DNA of 64,000 nt. Source: Ursus arctos (Eukaryota; Chordata; Mammalia; Carnivora; Ursidae). The stretch covers positions 35,061,718 through 35,125,717 of the forward strand of contig NW_026622974.1 of assembly GCF_023065955.2 (NCBI RefSeq), in the 5' to 3' direction. The stretch's first letter is position 1. Each line of letters opens with the position of its first letter. Below, one piece after another: positions 20,890-32,892 of the stretch. Both the position numbers and the translations under genes were made by a program. Below the pieces are notes generated by a model that had not been told where the DNA came from, did no database searches, and saw only the letters and a program-made list of their open reading frames with translations.

Positions 20890-21310
20890 CAGGATAGCAC
20901 CAAAAGCTGACAAAGAATCAAAATCTCACATACATCGCTGGGGGAATATAAAATTGTATAAGCATTCTAGAAAGTAGTTCAGCAATTTCTTTTAAAGCTA
21001 AACATGTCATTATTATATGATCCAGCAATTGCAGTCTTGGACATTTAGACCAGAGAAATGAAAACTTTATGTTCACACAAAAACCTGTATACAAATGTTC
21101 ATGGCAGCATTATTTTAACAGCCCAAAACTGGAATCAGCCCATAGGTATGGTTAAACAAACTGTGGTACATCCCTATGGTGGGATACTATTCAGCAACAA
21201 CAAGTAGCAAATTATGGATACATGCAACTTGGAAGAATCTCCAGGGAATTACACTGAGTTAAAAAAAAAAGCCAACTTCAAAAGGTTACATACTATAGAA
21301 CTCCAATTAT
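20890..21310 (+). mobile_element. old L1 (L1ME-type) left part
   Basis: ATTATATGATCCAGCAATTG, then CATGGCAGCATTATTTTAAC, AACTGTGGTACATCCCTATG and GGATACTATTCAGCAACAAC are L1 ORF2-end wording. The element is broken at about 21310 and resumes at about 22546. Confidence 0.85.
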
Positions 21311-22545
21311 ACTTTTTTTTTCTTTTTCACCTATTCTACCCCTCCTTCCACCCCTACTCTCCTCTGGTAACCATCAGTTTGTTCTCTCTTTCTATTTTTT
21401 ATCCCTTTGCTTGTTTGTTTCTTAAATTCCACATATGAGTAAAATCATATGGTATTTGTCTTTCTCTGACTTATTTCACTTAGCATTATTATCTCCAGCT
21501 CCATCCATGTTGTTGCAAATGGCCAAGATTTCATTCTTTTCTATGGCTGAATAATATTACATTGTATACAGATGCCCCTTCTTCTTTATCCACCCATCGA
21601 TCGAGGGACACTTGGGCTGCTTCCATATCTTGGCTATTGTTATGAATGCTGCTATAAACATAAGGATGCATGTATCCCTTTGAATTAGTGTCCTTGTAAT
21701 CTTTGGGTAAATACCCAGTAGTATGATTGCTGGATCATAAGGTAGTTCTATTTTTAACTTCTTGAGGGAACTCCATACTGTTTTCCACAGTGGCTGCACC
21801 AGTTTGCATTCCCATCAATAGTGCAAGAGGGTTCCCCGGTCTCCACATCCTCACCAACACCTGTTGTTTCTTGTGTTAATTATAGCCACTCTGACAGGTG
21901 TTGAGGTGGTGTCTTATTGTTCTGATTTTGCAGTTTTGATTTGCATTTCCCCGATGACAAGTGATGATGAGTATCTTTTCACGTGTCTGTTGACCATCTG
22001 CGTGTCTTTTTTGGAGAAATGTCTCTTCATGTCTTTTGTCCATTTTTTAAATGAATTATTTGTTTTTTGGGTGTTGAATTTTAGAAATTATATATTTTGG
22101 ATACTAACCCTTTATCGGATGTCATTTGTCAACATCTTCTCCCATTCTGTAGGTTGCCTTTTTGTTTTGCTGTTAATTTCCTTCCCTGTGCAGAAGCTTT
22201 TTATTTTGATGTAGTCCCAATTGTTTACTTTTGCTTTTGTTTCCCTTGCCTTAAGAGGCCTATCTGGAAAGAACTTGTTATGGCTGATGTCAAAGAAGCT
22301 AGTGCCTATGTTCTCTTCTAGGATTTCTACGGTTTCAGGTCGCACATTTAGGTCTTTAATCCATTTTGAATTTATTTTTGTGTATAGTGTAAGAAAGTGG
22401 TCCAGTTTCCTTCTTTTGCATGGTGCTGTCCAGTTTTCCCAATATCATTTGTTGGAGACTTTTTTCCATTGGATATTCTCTCCTGTTTCATTGAAGATTA
22501 ATTGACCTTGTGCATTTACTTTCTGGATTTTCTATTGTGTTCCAC
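21311..22545 (-). mobile_element. 5'-truncated L1, nested in older L1
   Basis: The plus strand reads CCAGCTCCATCCATGTTGTT, TATGGCTGAATAATATTACA and TTTGGGTAAATACCCAGTAG, the complement of L1 ORF2 3' coding and 3' UTR. The minus strand gives readable ORF2 C-terminal frames at 22112-22345 and 21557-21799, broken by stops and frameshifts. The short T tract at 21311 is its poly-A end. The 5' end is truncated at about 22545. No clean target duplication is visible. Confidence 0.9.
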
Positions 22546-22985
22546 TGTATGTAACATTCTGAAATGAGAAAATTTTACAAATAGAGGACAGGGTAGCGGT
22601 TGCCAGGGGCTAGGGGTGGCGGGGAGGGGAGAGATGGTATGATTATAATAGGGCAATAGGATAGACCCTGGTTGAAATGCTAATGGAACTGCTCAGTGTC
22701 TTGACTGTGGTGGTAGAAACACAAACATACACAGGTGATAAAATTGTATGGAACGACATACACGTGTACATACAGACACAAAGGAATAAAATAAAACCAG
22801 GGACATGTGAGTAAGATGGGACGGACGGCACCATGTCAATACGCTGGTTGTGACAATGTATTGTAGTTGTGTACAATGTTTCCATTGGTGGAAACTGGAC
22901 AAAGTGCACAAGTCAACTTTGACATTAGTTCTTATAACTACAAGTGAATCTACAACTATTTCAATAAAAATTTCAACAACAAAAA
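22546..22985 (+). mobile_element. old L1 (L1ME-type) right part and 3' UTR
   Basis: CATTCTGAAATGAGAAAATT, AGCGGTTGCCAGGGGCTAGG and TTGACTGTGGTGGTAGAAAC are typical of ancient L1 3' UTR. It ends in CAATAAAAATTTCAACAACA. It continues the element of 20890-21310. Confidence 0.85.
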
Positions 22986-23598
22986 ATGCTACCATTCTTA
23001 GCAAATGACCTTATCTAGCTTATTTCACTCTAGTTACCTCTACATGTAGCTTTCAGATGCATTATTAAAAATCTTGCCCACATTGATGTTCTGGTCAGTA
23101 TATCCTGAGATCCCATTTTCCTCAGTGGAATGACCCGAGTAAGCCCGTAAGTTAATTTTGGAATGAGTCCTAAAGCAGATGGCTAGAGTAAGACAGAACA
23201 CCATTACATTTAACGTGGTTGGGCTGACAGCCTGGCATTAAACACTTAGGTTACACACTATAGCGCCTTAAATCTTAGGTTGTATATGAACTACTTACTC
23301 TAAATAGTCCACTAAGCACATCCTTTTTTGCTTTTTTTATTGCCCTGGAGTAAATAACAAAGAAAGATTCTGGTGTGTTTTTAAACTCAAAATGTCATAG
23401 GTTTTCCAGGCACATAATAAGCACTCAATAAATATTTTTTTTCAGACTGAATACATTAGACTTAAATTCTAATTTTACTCCTAAAAGTAATACTACCTTA
23501 AAAAAAAAAAAAAAAGGAATATTACCTTACAAAAGATTTGGAGAAATAAGAAAAAAATATGCTATATGCTATAATAATCTAACATAATTATCACTTGG

Positions 23599-23800
23599 GC
23601 CTAGGGGCAACTAGGTGGCTCAGTTGCTTGAGTGTCCGACTCTTGATTTTGGTACGGGTCATGATCTCAGGGTCATGGGCCTGAACCCCGCATTGGCCTC
23701 TGCATTCAGTGAGGAGTCTGCTTGAGGATTCTCTCTCTCCCTCTCCCCCTACACTGTCTCTGTTTCTATCTCTCTCAAATAAATAAATCTTTAAAAAAAA
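23599..23800 (+). mobile_element. CAN-SINE, older copy, 11-bp target duplication
   Basis: The head AACTAGGTGGCTCAGTTGCT is diverged. The middle has CGGGTCATGATCTCAGGGTC and the tail CAAATAAATAAATCTTTAAA. The flanks TTATCACTTGG (23588-23598) and TTGTCACTTGG (23801-23811) differ at one site. Confidence 0.94.
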
Positions 23801-24233
23801 TTGTCACTTGGATCTATTTCTATATAGTTTGAAGATGCATTTTTATATCGATTACATATGTGCATATTTTTTGATATCATAAACATTTTTACATGTTGCT
23901 TAGTAAGTCTTTATTCTTGTTTTAATAGCTGCAAAATAATTAACAAGAACTTAATCCATTACAAACTTAAATTGTTCCCAAGTTTATTAAGATCATAAGC
24001 AATAATTAAATAATCATTTTTATGTTTATAGATTTTCCCCCATATTTTAGAATATTCCCTTAGGATTGCATTTCAGTAATGGGATTACTAGATTGAAAGG
24101 TAGAAATATTATTATAATTTGATGCATATTTTTTCCAATGAGCTGTACCAACTGGCAATGTCATCACCATTAGGTCTTTTTTTTTTTAATCATCACTAAT
24201 TTAGTTAAAAAAATGACATCTCAATGCTTTTTG

Positions 24234-24443
24234 TTTTTTGTTTTGTTTTGTTTTTTAAGATTTTATTTATTTATTTGACAGAGAGAGAAACAGCCAGCGA
24301 GAGAGGGAACACAAGCAGGGGGAGTGGGAGAGGAAGAAGCAGGCTCATAGCAGAGGAGCCTGATGTGGGGCTCGATCCCATAACGCCGGGATCACGCCCT
24401 GAGCCGAAGGCAGACACTTAACTGCTGTGCCACGCAGGCGCCC
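24234..24443 (-). mobile_element. young CAN-SINE, perfect 14-bp target duplication
   Basis: Contains GACAGAGAGAGAAACAGCCA, the CATAGCAGAGGAGCCTGATG block and CATAACGCCGGGATCACGCC (complement of the ursid-type GGCGTTATG motif). CTCAATGCTTTTTG flanks it at 24220-24233 and 24444-24457. Confidence 0.97.
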
Positions 24444-24649
24444 CTCAATGCTTTTTGAATTTATTTAATTGCTATGACTTTAAACATTCTCCCAAATGTT
24501 TAACAATTTGTTCTCTTGTGAACCGGTTAACTGAATTGACATCTTTTTTTTTTTTTTTTTTACCTACCAATAAGGGGTTTAATTTCTTCTTTTAATAGTT
24601 TGTAAAAGTCTTTAGTAAATGTTAATATGCTTTTTATGCAGTGAAAAAA

Positions 24650-24860
24650 TTAAGTGCCAGGCACACTCTCATCTCACTAAATCCTTACAAAATCCAATTG
24701 AATTAAGTATCTAATTTAATTGTCCCCAAATTATAAAAGAGGAACCAAGATTCACAGAAGGTAAGTAACTTTTGCTCAGTACTATAAGCAAGGAACAAGA
24801 CTGGGTTTGCAATCAGGTCTTTGTTTCTGAACCTAGAATTCATTCCATCACAAAAGCTCC
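24650..24860 (-). mobile_element. MIR SINE
   Basis: TGCCAGGCACACTCTCATCT, CCCCAAATTATAAAAGAGGA and ACAGAAGGTAAGTAACTTTT, then TGGGTTTGCAATCAGGTCTT, in MIR minus-strand order across most of the element. Confidence 0.82.
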
Positions 24861-27800
24861 CTTCTACCTAATTGTGGTTAAGAGATAATTGCTATAGTAA
24901 CTTTAGTTGAAGAAAGAATCCATAATATTCCAATTTTAAGCCAGATTTAGTAGCAGTTAAAATGATGCAGGCACTCTATTTCTTAAGAGGAAAGTAGATT
25001 ACTTCTCTTGGATTTGACGTCAGTAGAAGAAAGAGGAGCTAGAACGCAGATTAAAGCCCTTCTTGTAAAGAGAAAATAATTCTTTGATTAGAAGAGAAAG
25101 CTTCTGGCAAATGAGGAGAGCCAACAGGACAGATGAGAAATTGGCACGAAATCTCAGAAAGGAATTTTTGTCTGTAAGTTTAAGAAGCAGGATGAGTTAT
25201 ACTGGCATAGTGTAGGCAGTTCTGTAACAAAGATTATGACTTGGAATCATCAAATTAACAGTTGAGGACTGGCAAGAAAGGGAGCAGATTGTGACCAGAT
25301 GCTTATTTTCTTCGGCCATTTACTCAGGCATTACTTTGAAAATATAATATTTAAGGACACATAAATCTTTAAAAATGAAAACGTGGTAATATATCCATTT
25401 TTAAGTAAACACCATTTATTTCTTAAGCCTGTTATTTGGAGTTGCTAGAAATAAACAGGGATCATAAAACTGTTAATTAATCTATTTATTTTAAAGGGCA
25501 GATAGAGAAAGGCTTATGAGGATTTTATAACTACAAAATGGAACAAAAGTAAACCCTCGTACTGACAGAGGGGAACACCCTGAAGAGGACAATGCTAGGT
25601 GATGTTTTACATGGAGCTTCGCTTTTTTTCATCTTATGCCCCAAAGAAAACAAAGAGGGGCTCTTTTACACAGAACTGCTTGTGGGGCTTCTCCAAGTCA
25701 AGACGGCCTTGGCTCTGGGACTAGAAAAGGGCATGTAGTAATCAAGGTTCAGAGTCCTAAGTTTTGTACCCACCATCTAAGCTCCAGGAGAAGCCAGAAG
25801 ATCAGAGGGATACTAGGAAGGTGCAGAAAGGTGAACTCTAGTTGATATGGAAAGACTGGAAAGCTGGAGATAAAGTAAAATAAACAGAGAAATAGAATAA
25901 CAGATGTGCATGAGAAGGCAGCACTCCGTGCACAGCTAGAAGCTGCAGGAGAGCAAAAATCCAGACTTAAGGGAAAACAGACTAAACCTGCACCTCCCCC
26001 TGCCCTACCCCCACCCTCTGAGCTGAACGAACACCAAGGGCCTTGGCTCCCTCTGATTCTGACCACTGACGGCTGTAGGGATAAGTGATCAAGAATGTAA
26101 ACGGCCTGGTAGGCCCTGAACAGATGAGTCCCTCAATAAATGAATACAGATTATTATTATTATTACTAGACCTAAATGTTTTATGTATTTTAAATATTGC
26201 TACAGATCATCTTCTTCTGTCTGCTGTTCATGAATGAATCTATGTTTCTTTAATTATTTTTAAAAAAAGAAGTACAAGTGGCTGATTATATATATAAAAT
26301 ATCCAAGGTTTAACTAAGGCCTTTTTTTTTCTTACACTACCCTAAGTAACAATAACATTTACCAGTAACAGTTACCAAAACTGCAGATATTAAAGAAAAC
26401 ACTGCAAACCTATAGTGTTTGCAAATAAAGAAAGTAGATGGCTTAGTGCAAAATATCATCTGATATGTGAAAAGTAACCCCAAGCCCAGAGGCCACTGAC
26501 AGGACTGTGTAGGGTTCTCTGGAGGTATGTAATGGGTAGCACTCGTAAGGGAGTAACCCAGGGATAACCAGCATATCCTGGGCTATCGACATAACCTACT
26601 TAAAAATTCAGCTCTGAATCCAGGATGACAGACTACCATGAGTCTTTAATACATGAAATTATTTGGCTGAATTTACAGTAATCAGGCCCTTACCAAATAC
26701 ATCCAAATTGTATCATAATATTAACTAGAAAGAAGAGTCTGATTATTCAAGATATTCTGTAAAACAGTGGGAATAAAAAGGTGGACATAAACACAACCTA
26801 TTACCACTCAATCATTTGTGTGTTACAATGTGGACTGGACTGTTCTGGCTACTGGGACATCAAATACTTGGAAATGACCAAAGTTCAATTATATTTTATT
26901 GGGAAATACCAGCATCCTTTAAAATCAGCTAAATGCCATAAAATGCTGGCCTTTAATTCATTATGAGACTTGGATCTTGGCATCTCTCCACAAAAATGCA
27001 ACCTCTGTGAGTTGGCATCACTGATTACCTGAAGAATGTACCTACTTCAATGCAAGTCAGGGCTGGCACAACTACACCCGGAAGAGACAGCGTGGTTGAG
27101 GAGAAAGAACATACGTATTTTCCAGAGACGACATGGTCAAGGCTACTCCGTCTTCATGCCTTAGTTTCTTCATCTATAAGAAGGGGTCTCCCTCTTCCTC
27201 TCTTGGGCAAGGATTGCACCAGACACTGTAATGTTTGTGACTGGCCCCAAACAGGCCATCTCTTCTCCACACTCGTGCCTGGGAAAGCTCACTTAGTCAA
27301 AAGCCTTCCTCCATGTGCCTAAAAGAGGTCTGAAATTCATGACTGGTAACTACAAAATGGAACATCAAGTACCTAGGGTTATTTCATGGTGAAATGAGAA
27401 ATCATTTTTTCAGGATTAGAGTTTTAAGAGGAGACATGGAAACGTAAGCTCTGATCTTTTGAGAGTAAAGACTGTAACTTGTCCAAGTCATCCATGTTTC
27501 GATGGGAGTGAGGCAAATTCTGAAACTCACATATTGTTTCGGGCGTCTTTAACAGACCCCGATTGCTCAGGCTGCAAGCATAGACAAGTATTCCACTGGG
27601 TGTGCTGAATAGTCTGGAATAGTCTCAGAACTATTCCACTCGGTATAGGCTTTAAACACTTTTGACAAATGTTTTCTATTTTCCACTGATTTAGCAGTAA
27701 AAAATGTCTTTGAAAAGAAACAATGCTTTTTAAAAATTTCCCTGAAATTTCTTTCCCTGAGAGGTCTTCATCTTTCTAAGCCGTAAGAAATAAGTGGGCC

Positions 27801-28129
27801 CAGATGGCAGTCCCTCAGTAAGGATATCTGGACGACCAAGACCCAGACTGACATAAATGCGTACAATCTCATTCCTTTTCTCAAGAACCCTAGGTTCATA
27901 ATATTAGTACGATGTTAATGAACAAACAGGGAGAGGAAAATCTTGGGGGCAGGTTGGATCAGCGGGATACTGATGTTGTTGTTCTGAAAAACCTATAAAG
28001 AAACCCAGCAGGATAGGGCTCCTCCCTCAAGCCCAGTGATCCCTAGCAGTCATCCCTCCCTGTTCAAACTTCTGCCAGTTATCCCATGACACCAGCAATC
28101 TGCAGGACACCTAAGTGTTTTTTGTTTTT
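24861..28129. other. unique DNA with a possible MIR piece at 27100-27330
   Basis: No gene recognised. Around 27150 CATGCCTTAGTTTCTTCATC TATAAGAAGG is MIR-like. The 90-codon frame at 27050-27322 lies on that MIR and is not a gene. A TTATTATTATTATTA run lies at about 26152-26166. The palindromic-looking pair TATTCCACTGGG / TATTCCACTCGG near 27588-27645 is minor. Confidence 0.45.
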
Positions 28130-28790
28130 AACTTTGGAAAAACTTCAGACATTATCATTCTCTAGTAAAGAGGATAGTATAACAAATCCATAAGTATTAC
28201 TCAGACACAATAATTACCAACCCATAGCCATTCTGTTTCATCCAAATCGCAGCCACAACTCTTGAAGCAAATCCCAGACCTAGTATTTCGTATATAATTC
28301 AGTATATATCTTTAAAAAAGGACTACTATAAAAATAAAACCACAGTGCCACGATCACAGATAAAATATTAATAATTCCCTAACATAAACACCCAGTTGGT
28401 GATCGAATTTCCGCAACCAGCTCATAAAACGTTTTAGCAGTTGTTTGCTCAAATCCGAATCCAAATATACTCCAATTATTACAATTTATGTCTCTTTAAA
28501 TCATAAGTTCCTCTTCTCTCCCTTTTTCTCCTTTGCTTTTTATGTTTCAAAGAAATTGGATCTTTTGTCCCGTAGGGTTTCCCATAGGCTGGAATATGGT
28601 GACTGTTTTTGTCGTTTTTTGTCATTATGAACTCATGGATTTAAAATATACTTGATATGCTTTAATCTAATGCAGTCATTATTCTTATTGATACTCAACT
28701 TGTACTATCTTGGTCAGTGAGAACCTCTCCACCTTGGAGCCTCAGTCCTACTGATATGATCCTACTAGTTTACAACAGTTTTTCGTTTGT
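28130..28790 (-). mobile_element. possible ancient L1 5'-UTR-type fragment
   Basis: GAAGCAAATCCCAGACCTAG, AATTCCCTAACATAAACACC and ATTACAATTTATGTCTCTTT resemble the antisense 5' region of ancient L1M elements as I recall them. Divergence is high and the boundaries are approximate. Confidence 0.4.
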
Positions 28791-28800
28791 TTAGTTTTTC

Positions 28801-28825
28801 TTTTTTCTTTTTTTTTTTTTTTTTT
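28801..28825. repeat. poly-T tract
   Basis: A run of T with one C at 28807. It could be the decayed poly-A end of a minus-strand retrotransposon, but no body is recognisable next to it. Confidence 0.85.
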
Positions 28826-29814
28826 GCCTTCCGGTAGAAAGGATTCAGGAGGATTCAGCCTCATCTTACATATTTCATATCGTAGACATAGAAGCAGCCA
28901 TTTCCCCAAGGAGCCTGGTTCCTTTAAAGAGGGGATGGCATTTAGAGATCACAACTACAGATTGTACTTTGTACCTGTTACCTCATGTAAACATGTATAT
29001 ACAAGACATTCTCCTTCTGGAACCCAGCATGGGTCCCAGAACTTTTCAAAGTTCAGTGAGAAAACACCAAGCCTTAAGCACCCCTGGCATCCTATTCAGA
29101 AACCAGGTCCTAAACAACTCAGAGATGAATCTTTTTGTCTGGTCAGCCAAGGGACAGGTTAAAAAAAAAACCACATTAGCAACAAATTATTTTGGTGGAC
29201 AGAAACTAAAACAAAGAAAGCTCATGAGTCCCTTCCTTTTCCACTGGAATTAAAAGGAAATAGCTTCGTTCCATTTTGAGAACTTAGATGGAAAAAGGAA
29301 TCTTCCTACATAGAGAACTTAATTTTTTTTTAACTAGGTAAAGACAATCCTCTATGAGTGAAAGAAAAATGCTTCCAGAAAAAGAGTCACCAAGAACCAC
29401 CCTTGGACATAGAATTACAAAGGTGACTCACTGCCTTGTGTGGGGACAGGTCCCTTGCTGGTAATTTGTTTGTCAAAGCTGTGGAAGGATGACATAGGGC
29501 TGATTGTTGTGTGAGGCTGTGGGCATTCAAAGACTATCCCAAAGAAAAGAGAAGTAGTTTTGTATACTTGTCTGGCTAATTAGGAGGAGTATTTCTGAAC
29601 TCACTAAAGGAAAATACTCTCTAAACCTCACAGTATGTTTGGAAACAGAGAAGAGAACAAAAAACAGAAGGGTATGTTTCACAGTACTTTTTATAATTGA
29701 GACCAAATTTATTCAGATGGCAAAAGGTTTCTCAGTCCCTGAGGCACAGCAGCAGGTCCCTATAAGACGACTACATGGCGGCAGGGGGTTTGATGGGGAC
29801 TCCTACAAATTAAC
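28826..29814. other. unique DNA, no gene seen
   Basis: The 112-codon frame at 28824-29162 has no known domain and overlaps another frame of similar length. No splice or promoter evidence. Confidence 0.45.
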
Positions 29815-30830
29815 CATAAAACAACTTAAAAAGACACTTCAAAAAAAAAAAGATGAATGACCAAAAAGCACCTGAAAAGGTATTCAATATCCTAGGTCAT
29901 CAGGGGAACGCAAACAAAAGTCATAATGAGATACCGACCAGAAGAGCTCAAATAAAAAAGACTTACAACTCCATCTGATGTTGCAGATGATGACCTGGGA
30001 CAACTGCACGACTCAGACTCAGCTGCTGGGAGCATAAAACGCCATGGCCACTTGCAGAAGTGCTTGGCAGGTAATTAAAAGTTAAGTGTACATCTACCCC
30101 ACGACCCAGAAATGCCATTCCTAGCTATTTGCTGAAAGAAATGAAAACATGTCTACAAAAGGACATCCACAGAGTATCTGTAGGAGCCTTAGCCAAAGTA
30201 ACCCCAAATCAGAAACAACCCAAGTGTCCATCAACACAGAATGTATTAACAAATTGTGGCATAGTCATACAATGGAACACTATTCTGCAACGAAAAAGAA
30301 TAAACCACTGATAAATGCAGTAACATGGATAAACTGCAAAAACATCATGTTAAGTGAAAGAGACCAGACAGAAAAAGAATACACAGTGTATGATTCAGTT
30401 TATGCAAAGTTGAAATATAGGCAAAACGAACCTAAGATGATAGAAATTAGACACTGTGTTTTTGGAGGGAGGATGGATTAATGAAAGGACCCAAAGAAAA
30501 CTTTCTGGAGGAATGGATATGATCTATATCTTCTTTTCTCAACAGCAGTTACATGGCTATATATCAGTGGTTCTAAACTGGCATGATTTTGCCTCCCAGG
30601 GGACATCTGGAAATGCCTGGAGACACTTTTGATTGTCCTGACTAGGGGGAAGCTACTGGTGTCTAGTGAGGAGAGGCCAGGGATGAACAGGACATCTTCC
30701 CTACAACAAAGAATTGTCTAGTCCAAAATGTCAATGGTGCCAAGTCTAAGAAATCTAGTATATATACAATTGTCAAAACTCAGGGAACTGAAAAGTTAAG
30801 ATTTGCACATTTCATTAAATGTTAATTATT
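29815..30830 (+). mobile_element. old L1 (L1ME-type) 3' part carrying a MER5A
   Basis: CACCTGAAAAGGTATTCAAT, ATCAGGGGAACGCAAACAAA, CCAAGTGTCCATCAACACAG and CATACAATGGAACACTATTC are ancient L1 ORF2-end wording, interrupted by MER5A at about 30565. It resumes with ACAATTGTCAAAACTCAGGG. Confidence 0.82.
30565..30758 (+). mobile_element. MER5A DNA transposon nested in L1
   Basis: CAGTGGTTCTAAACTGGCAT, GATTTTGCCTCCCAGGGGAC, GTGTCTAGTGAGGAGAGGCC and CAAAATGTCAATGGTGCCAA follow MER5A order. The flanks are AT-rich (CTATATAT and TATATATA), so the 8-bp duplication is plausible but not decisive. Confidence 0.88.
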
Positions 30831-32710
30831 ACTGAAAGAAGGAAAAAAAGAGAAAGAGATCTTAACAACCCCCTCCTTACCCCCAAAGTGTAGTTGGATA
30901 AGATAGGCAAAAAAAATTTTTCATATTATAAACTTAGGAGAGTTCACCTGCTCAATAAATGCATTTCATATCCCAACTGTACTCAATGTTTAGTGAAACA
31001 AAAAAATGTTGAAGGAACTTCCAACTTCTGGTTCCACATGTGAGGAGCTTAGAAGTTGCCACTCCATACAAACAAGTAAAAAGCTGAACAGACTGAAAAA
31101 TCAACAATTCTTCTTGGATCAATACAAGTGGGGAGGCCATAGGACAAATCACCGCCTCCAGGATTGGAGAGACAAGAGAATACATGGAGTTGTGGCTTAT
31201 GGAGCAGAAATTTAGGAGCAGAAACTGCTGTGGGAAATAATAGGAAAACCTGAACTCATGATTGATGAACTGCTGGAGGCTCAGTGTGGACAAGTCTGAG
31301 AGCTAAAGAGTCCAAGGGGATCCATTATAACGAGCCTCCATAACTTTGTGAGATTCACCTCCTAGAGTTCTACCATGTTCTCACAGCAAATAACAAGAAA
31401 AAAAATCCTCTCATGCTGCCAGATTGGGAAGGAGAAAAAGTTCTATTCAGAAATACCAGAGCACTCTCTTCTTAACATGGTCTGTCTTCTGGGGAAACCA
31501 GTTAGCCACAGCTTAACCTGCTGGGGTATTATCAGAGCCTAATTTACCTGGGGAAAGGGAAATAGCCAACTCCAGTCAGCAATAGCCATCCTGCCCCAGT
31601 TGAGGGGAGAAAAAAAAAAAACAAAACTGAGAAACAGTTGTGTAGTTCACAGTCCAGAGGCAAAGGCTCAATAAAGGACTAAGACTTAATTATAGGACTA
31701 TAGAACACTTCCCCTCTTCATGCACCTCACCACCGTATTCTTTAAGGCCCATTGATAGCAGTTCCTTTTGCCCAGTGCATCATGTCTGCTATCAAGAAAA
31801 AAATTACAGGGCATAGTATAAGTTAAAAACCAATTATGAAGAGACAGAGCAAGAATCAGAACCAGGCACGGCATGAAGGAATTATCATACTGAGAATTTA
31901 AAACAACTACAATTAATATGCTAAGGACTCTGGTTAAACAGAACATGCAAGAACAGATGTATATGTAGCAGAGAGATGGGAATCCTAAGAAAGAAGCAAA
32001 AAGAAATGTTAGAAATCAAAAACATTGTAATAGAAATGAAGAATGCCTTTGATGGGATAAATAGTAGACCACACACAGGTGAGGAAAGAATCACTGAAGT
32101 TGCGGCTATATTAATAGAATAATTGAAAACCAAAATGCAAAGGAAAAAAGACTGATGGGGAAAAAAAAAAAAAAACTACCCCAGAATATCCTAGGACTGT
32201 GAGACAACTACAAAACATGCAACATGTGTGTAATGAGAATACCTGCAGAAGAAAGGCACAGAAGAAATACCTGAAAAAATAATGACTGAGAATTTACTCG
32301 AAATTAATGTCAGACACCAAACCACATATCCAGAAAGCTCAGACAACATGAAGCAGGATAAATGCCCCCCAAACCCCACTACACTCAGCCACATCATTTT
32401 CAAACTACAGAACATCAAAGATAAAGAAAAGATCCTGAAAGAAGCCGGGGGCGGGGGGGAGGGCGGGACCTTACCAACAGAGGAACAAGGATAAGAATTA
32501 GATCCAATTTTTCATCAGAAACCATGTAAACAAGAGAGTAAAATATTTAAAGTATTGAGAAAAAAAACCCACCAACCTAAATTCTATACCCTGCAAAATT
32601 ATCCTTCAAAAGTGAAGGAGAAATAGACATTTTTCTCAGAAAAACAAAAGTTGAGGGAATTTGTTGCCAGAAGACTTGCCTTTCAAGCAGTGTTATAAAA
32701 AGAAGTTCTT

Positions 32711-32892
32711 TTTTTTTTTTTTTTTTTTTTTGGAGAGAGAGAGCACACAAGTTGGGGGGGGGGGGGTAGAGAGAGGAGATTCCACATCCAGGGCAGAGCC
32801 CAAATTGGGGCTTGATCTCACGACTCTGAGATCATGACCTGAGCCAAAATCAAGAGTCAGACACTCAACCAACTAAGCCACCTAGGAACCCC
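32711..32892 (-). mobile_element. CAN-SINE, 14-bp target duplication
   Basis: A long T tract (A tail complement) from 32709, then a G-run (GGGGGGGGGGGG) and CTTGATCTCACGACTCTGAG; the head ends CCAACTAAGCCACCTAGGAA CCCC. AAAAGAAGTTCTTT flanks it on both sides (about 32698 and 32893). The head is diverged, so it is an older subfamily. Confidence 0.95.

Larger units (their letters stand above)
23530..24640 (-). mobile_element. ancient L1 fragment carrying two SINEs
   Basis: The plus strand reads TTCCCTTAGGATTGCATTTC AGTAATGGGATTACT, then CCAATGAGCTGTACCAACTG GCAATG and, after the second SINE, CAATTTGTTCTCTTGTGAAC. This is the antisense wording of old L1M ORF2 3' sequence. It is interrupted by SINEs at 23599-23800 and 24234-24443. 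Confidence 0.65.

Noticed and set aside
21864..22505. 116- and 94-codon plus frames with hydrophobic content
   Set aside because: They are antisense to L1 ORF2; the minus strand gives the recognisable L1 frames.
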